NCBI GenBank assembly: GCA_030606765.1
Contig: JAUWFX010000093.1
Location: 1 to 7,477, forward strand
Source: Dehalococcoidia bacterium
Lineage (GTDB): Bacteria > Chloroflexota > Dehalococcoidia > GIF9 > AB-539-J10
Length of the DNA: 7,477 nucleotides
Direction of reading: 5' to 3'
Positions 5,748-7,477 of this stretch are shown in pieces. Position 1 is the first letter of the stretch, and each line of letters starts with the position of its first letter. Both the position numbers and the translations under genes were made by a program. Below the pieces are notes generated by a model. The model was not told the origin of the DNA and searched no databases. It saw only the letters and a list, made by a program, of their open reading frames with translations.

Positions 5748-6251
5748 TTAAGAACTGCTTCCGCGAGTTAAGGCTATCCTGCCAGTTCGTGAAACTTCCC
5801 TAACACCAAAATCACTAAGGAGCCCGAGCAGAGAATTTACCTTGTCTTCGTCACCGGTCACCTCCACTGTCAGTGAACTTGGAGCAACATCAACTATATT
5901 AGCCCTGAAAATACCAACGATTTGCATAATCTCGCTTCTGGTCGAGGTAGTAGCCTTCACCTTAATTAAGGCCAATTCTCTGGTCACCATGTCTTCTTCG
6001 GTTATATCAGATACTTTAATCACGTTGATTAGCTTGTCCAGTTGTTTTCTCACCTGCTCTATCTGAGCAGAATCACCGACAGAAACAATGGTCATGCGCG
6101 ATAAGCCGGGACGTTCACTTCCACCTACAGCAAGACTTTGAATATTGAAGGAGCGCCTTCGAAATAAACTAGCTATTCGATTAAGCACCCCCGGTTTATC
6201 TTCCACTAAAGCTACTAAAGTATGTTTTGTATTAGTCAATTTGCCCCCCAA
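5748..6251 (-). CDS. ilvN: Acetolactate synthase small (regulatory) subunit
   Basis: The protein has 167 residues, a usual length. It binds the catalytic IlvB subunit, raises its activity and gives feedback inhibition by valine. The N-terminal ACT domain (about 9-85) starts with KHTLVALVEDKPGVLNRIAS and holds the G21-V22-L23 turn and N36 (FNIQSLAVG) that shape the valine site in this family. The C-terminal part, from about 90, is the usual ALS_ss domain (ELALIKVKA, EIMQIVGIFRANIVDVAP, GRIALTRG). The start is uncertain: TTG at 6249-6251 gives MGGKLTNTKH, and TTG at 6237-6239 gives MTNTKH with GGGGGG 4 nt upstream as a possible ribosome binding site. The second fits family starts better. No ATG is available. 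The first codons lie inside a repeat shared with the end of ilvB. Confidence 0.95.
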   Translation of the reverse strand: MGGKLTNTKHTLVALVEDKPGVLNRIASLFRRRSFNIQSLAVGGSERPGLSRMTIVSVGDSAQIEQVRKQLDKLINVIKVSDITEEDMVTRELALIKVKATTSTRSEIMQIVGIFRANIVDVAPSSLTVEVTGDEDKVNSLLGLLSDFGVREVSRTGRIALTRGSSS

Positions 6252-6395
6252 TAGATAAATTCTAAATCCTAATCTCTAAACTCTAAACAAATTCAAATTT
6301 CCAAGTTCAAAACCCTCATTTTTTGATCATTGGAGTTTTGGGTTTTAATATTGTTTAGCATTTCGTGCTTTGTACTTAGAATTTGCCCCCTAATA
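6238..6395. repeat. MITE-like palindromic element between ilvB and ilvN, bounded by a 16-bp direct repeat
   Basis: The 16-nt sequence AATTTGCCCCCCAATA (6238-6253) recurs at 6380-6395 with one change (15 of 16). Between the copies lies an AT-rich imperfect inverted repeat. AAATTCTAA (6257-6265) is matched by its complement at 6376-6384, and CTAAACAA follows 17 nt further in on both arms. AAAACCC/GGGTTTT (6309-6315 and 6340-6346) flank a TGATCA centre. The left arm, read on the - strand, also carries tandem 7-mers (GTTTAGA, GTTTAGA, GATTAGG, ATTTAGA). No coding sequence is present. The right arm supplies the ilvB stop codon. Confidence 0.6.
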
Positions 6396-7477
6396 CTTCC
6401 GGCTTTGATGGCACGAAAAATCTGGCCAGGTTTTCCCCTGGTGGCACTATGGGATAGACGTTCTCTTCGGGCTCGATAAGAAAGTCGATGAGAAAAGGTC
6501 CAGGGTACTCCATGGCCTTTTGTATAGCAGGGATGACCTCCTCTATTCGTGTCACCCGAAGACCAGGGATGTCATAAGCTTCAGCAATTTTGGCAAAATC
6601 GGGATTCCAAAGCTTCGTGTCAACGTAGCGCCTCTCGTAGAACAGTTCTTGCCATTGTCTTACCATGCCTAAATACCCGTTGTTCATGATAGCTATTTTT
6701 ACAGCAATGTTTTCCTGTGTCAGGGTAGCTAACTCCTGGATAGTCATCTGAAAACCGCCGTCGCCGGCAACACACCATACCACCTCCTCGGGGCAACCGA
6801 CTTTGACCCCCATGGCCGCGGGTAGTTCGAACCCCATGGGCCCCAAACCTCCCGCAGAAATAAGGCTGTTGGACCTGGTATAAACGAAATATCGTGCCGC
6901 CCACATTTGATTCTGCCCCACACCGGTAACCACTAAAGCATCCCCTTGTGTGGCTTCGTAGATCTGGTTAACGATGTATTGAGGCAAGAGTTCATCACTC
7001 TGCCTGATTTCCAGCGATGGATACTCATACCTCCACTGTTCTATTTGGGAAAGCCAATCCACGTGCTCTCTTCTCTCAATCACCTCGTTCAGGGCTGTGA
7101 GTACATTTTTTATATCCCCGACTACCGGAACCTCGGTGGGGATATTCTTTCCGATCTCTGCGGGGTCGATATCGATGTGAATGACACGGGCATTGGGAGC
7201 AAACTCACTGGTATTTCCTGTAGCCCGGTCATCAAATCTCATGCCGATAGCGATAAGAAGGTCGGCGTTTTGCACTGCCATATTGGCGCAACCTGTGCCA
7301 TGCATCCCCAGCATGCCAACATCAAGTATATGGTTTCCAGGGAAGGAGCCCAGACCAAGGAGAGTGTGAGCCACTGGTAATTGTGCTTTCTCAGCAAATT
7401 CCTTAAACTCATCGTAGGCTTGGGAAATAATTATCCCCCTGCCAGCGATGATAACAGGCTGCTCAGCTTCGTTAATG
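6376..7477 (-). CDS. ilvB: Acetolactate synthase large (catalytic) subunit, 5' end outside window
   Basis: The frame is open to the right edge and 366 residues are visible, while the N-terminal roughly 200 (the Pyr domain with its catalytic Glu) lie outside the window. The visible part starts near QPVIIAGRGIIISQAYDEF. It covers the central FAD-binding domain (LGMLGMHGT, IAIGMRFDDRATG) and the C-terminal thiamine diphosphate domain with GDGGFQ to NNGYLG (GDG...NN motif, 6765 to 6679). The Trp of MVRQWQELFY is conserved. The enzyme joins two pyruvates, or pyruvate and 2-ketobutyrate, with ThDP, Mg and FAD. The GTG at 7372-7374 is internal, not a start. The tail after the usual VPPGENL is longer than average and ends in LGGKF, created partly by the repeat element. 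ilvN follows after 124 nt. Confidence 0.96.
   Translation of the reverse strand, partial: INEAEQPVIIAGRGIIISQAYDEFKEFAEKAQLPVAHTLLGLGSFPGNHILDVGMLGMHGTGCANMAVQNADLLIAIGMRFDDRATGNTSEFAPNARVIHIDIDPAEIGKNIPTEVPVVGDIKNVLTALNEVIERREHVDWLSQIEQWRYEYPSLEIRQSDELLPQYIVNQIYEATQGDALVVTGVGQNQMWAARYFVYTRSNSLISAGGLGPMGFELPAAMGVKVGCPEEVVWCVAGDGGFQMTIQELATLTQENIAVKIAIMNNGYLGMVRQWQELFYERRYVDTKLWNPDFAKIAEAYDIPGLRVTRIEEVIPAIQKAMEYPGPFLIDFLIEPEENVYPIVPPGENLARFFVPSKPEVLGGKF

Noticed and set aside
6946..7380. 144-codon open frame on the + strand
   Set aside because: Antisense shadow of ilvB, whose ThDP-enzyme motifs are unmistakable.
1..7477. CRISPR array, tRNA or rRNA genes, phage or defence genes
   Set aside because: No regular spaced repeats, cloverleaf-like segments, rRNA signatures or recognisable phage or defence proteins were seen by eye.

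Overview
The window looks like a piece of chromosome from an anaerobic bacterium of moderate GC content. The gene content suggests a free-living organism that makes its own amino acids: a B12-dependent (class II) ribonucleotide reductase, a TIGR04076-like small protein and a complete-looking ilvB-ilvN-ilvC cluster. The mix is compatible with Chloroflexota (Dehalococcoidia-like) or another deep-branching anaerobe. That placement is a guess from gene style, not a measurement.

Left part (1-1772, + strand): the 3' end of nrdJ is followed after 12 nt by an unusual three-part protein. It has an N-terminal GAF sensor domain, a PD-(D/E)XK nuclease-like domain, and a complete hypoxanthine phosphoribosyltransferase at the C-terminus. 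The pair links deoxynucleotide synthesis and purine salvage.

Middle-left (1773-3260, - strand): a gene-free stretch holds what looks like an undescribed RNA gene. A TTGACA-17-TAATAT promoter (2017-2045) would start transcription at about 2010. The predicted 5' end pairs perfectly over 12 bp with the sequence just before an intrinsic terminator (1831-1861). The RNA in between is purine-rich and full of GGA motifs. Next comes a D-2-hydroxyacid dehydrogenase gene broken by one in-frame TGA, with its expected C-terminus intact behind the stop. Its extended -10 promoter lies at the end of a decayed IS481-like transposase fragment.

Middle-right (3400-4695): mostly decayed or non-coding sequence with two small genes. 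One is a TIGR04076-type 85-residue protein on the + strand with a strong ribosome binding site. The other is a zinc-ribbon membrane protein on the - strand with a perfect TATAAT box.

Right part (4696-7477, - strand): ilvB (5' end outside the window), ilvN and ilvC are transcribed leftwards and make the first two steps of valine, leucine and isoleucine synthesis. The KARI (IlvC) has an acidic residue and lacks the usual phosphate-binding Arg/Ser in its cofactor loop, which suggests NADH use. The ilvB-ilvN gap is filled by a palindromic AT-rich element bounded by a 16-bp near-perfect direct repeat. The ilvN-ilvC gap contains a degenerate heptamer array.
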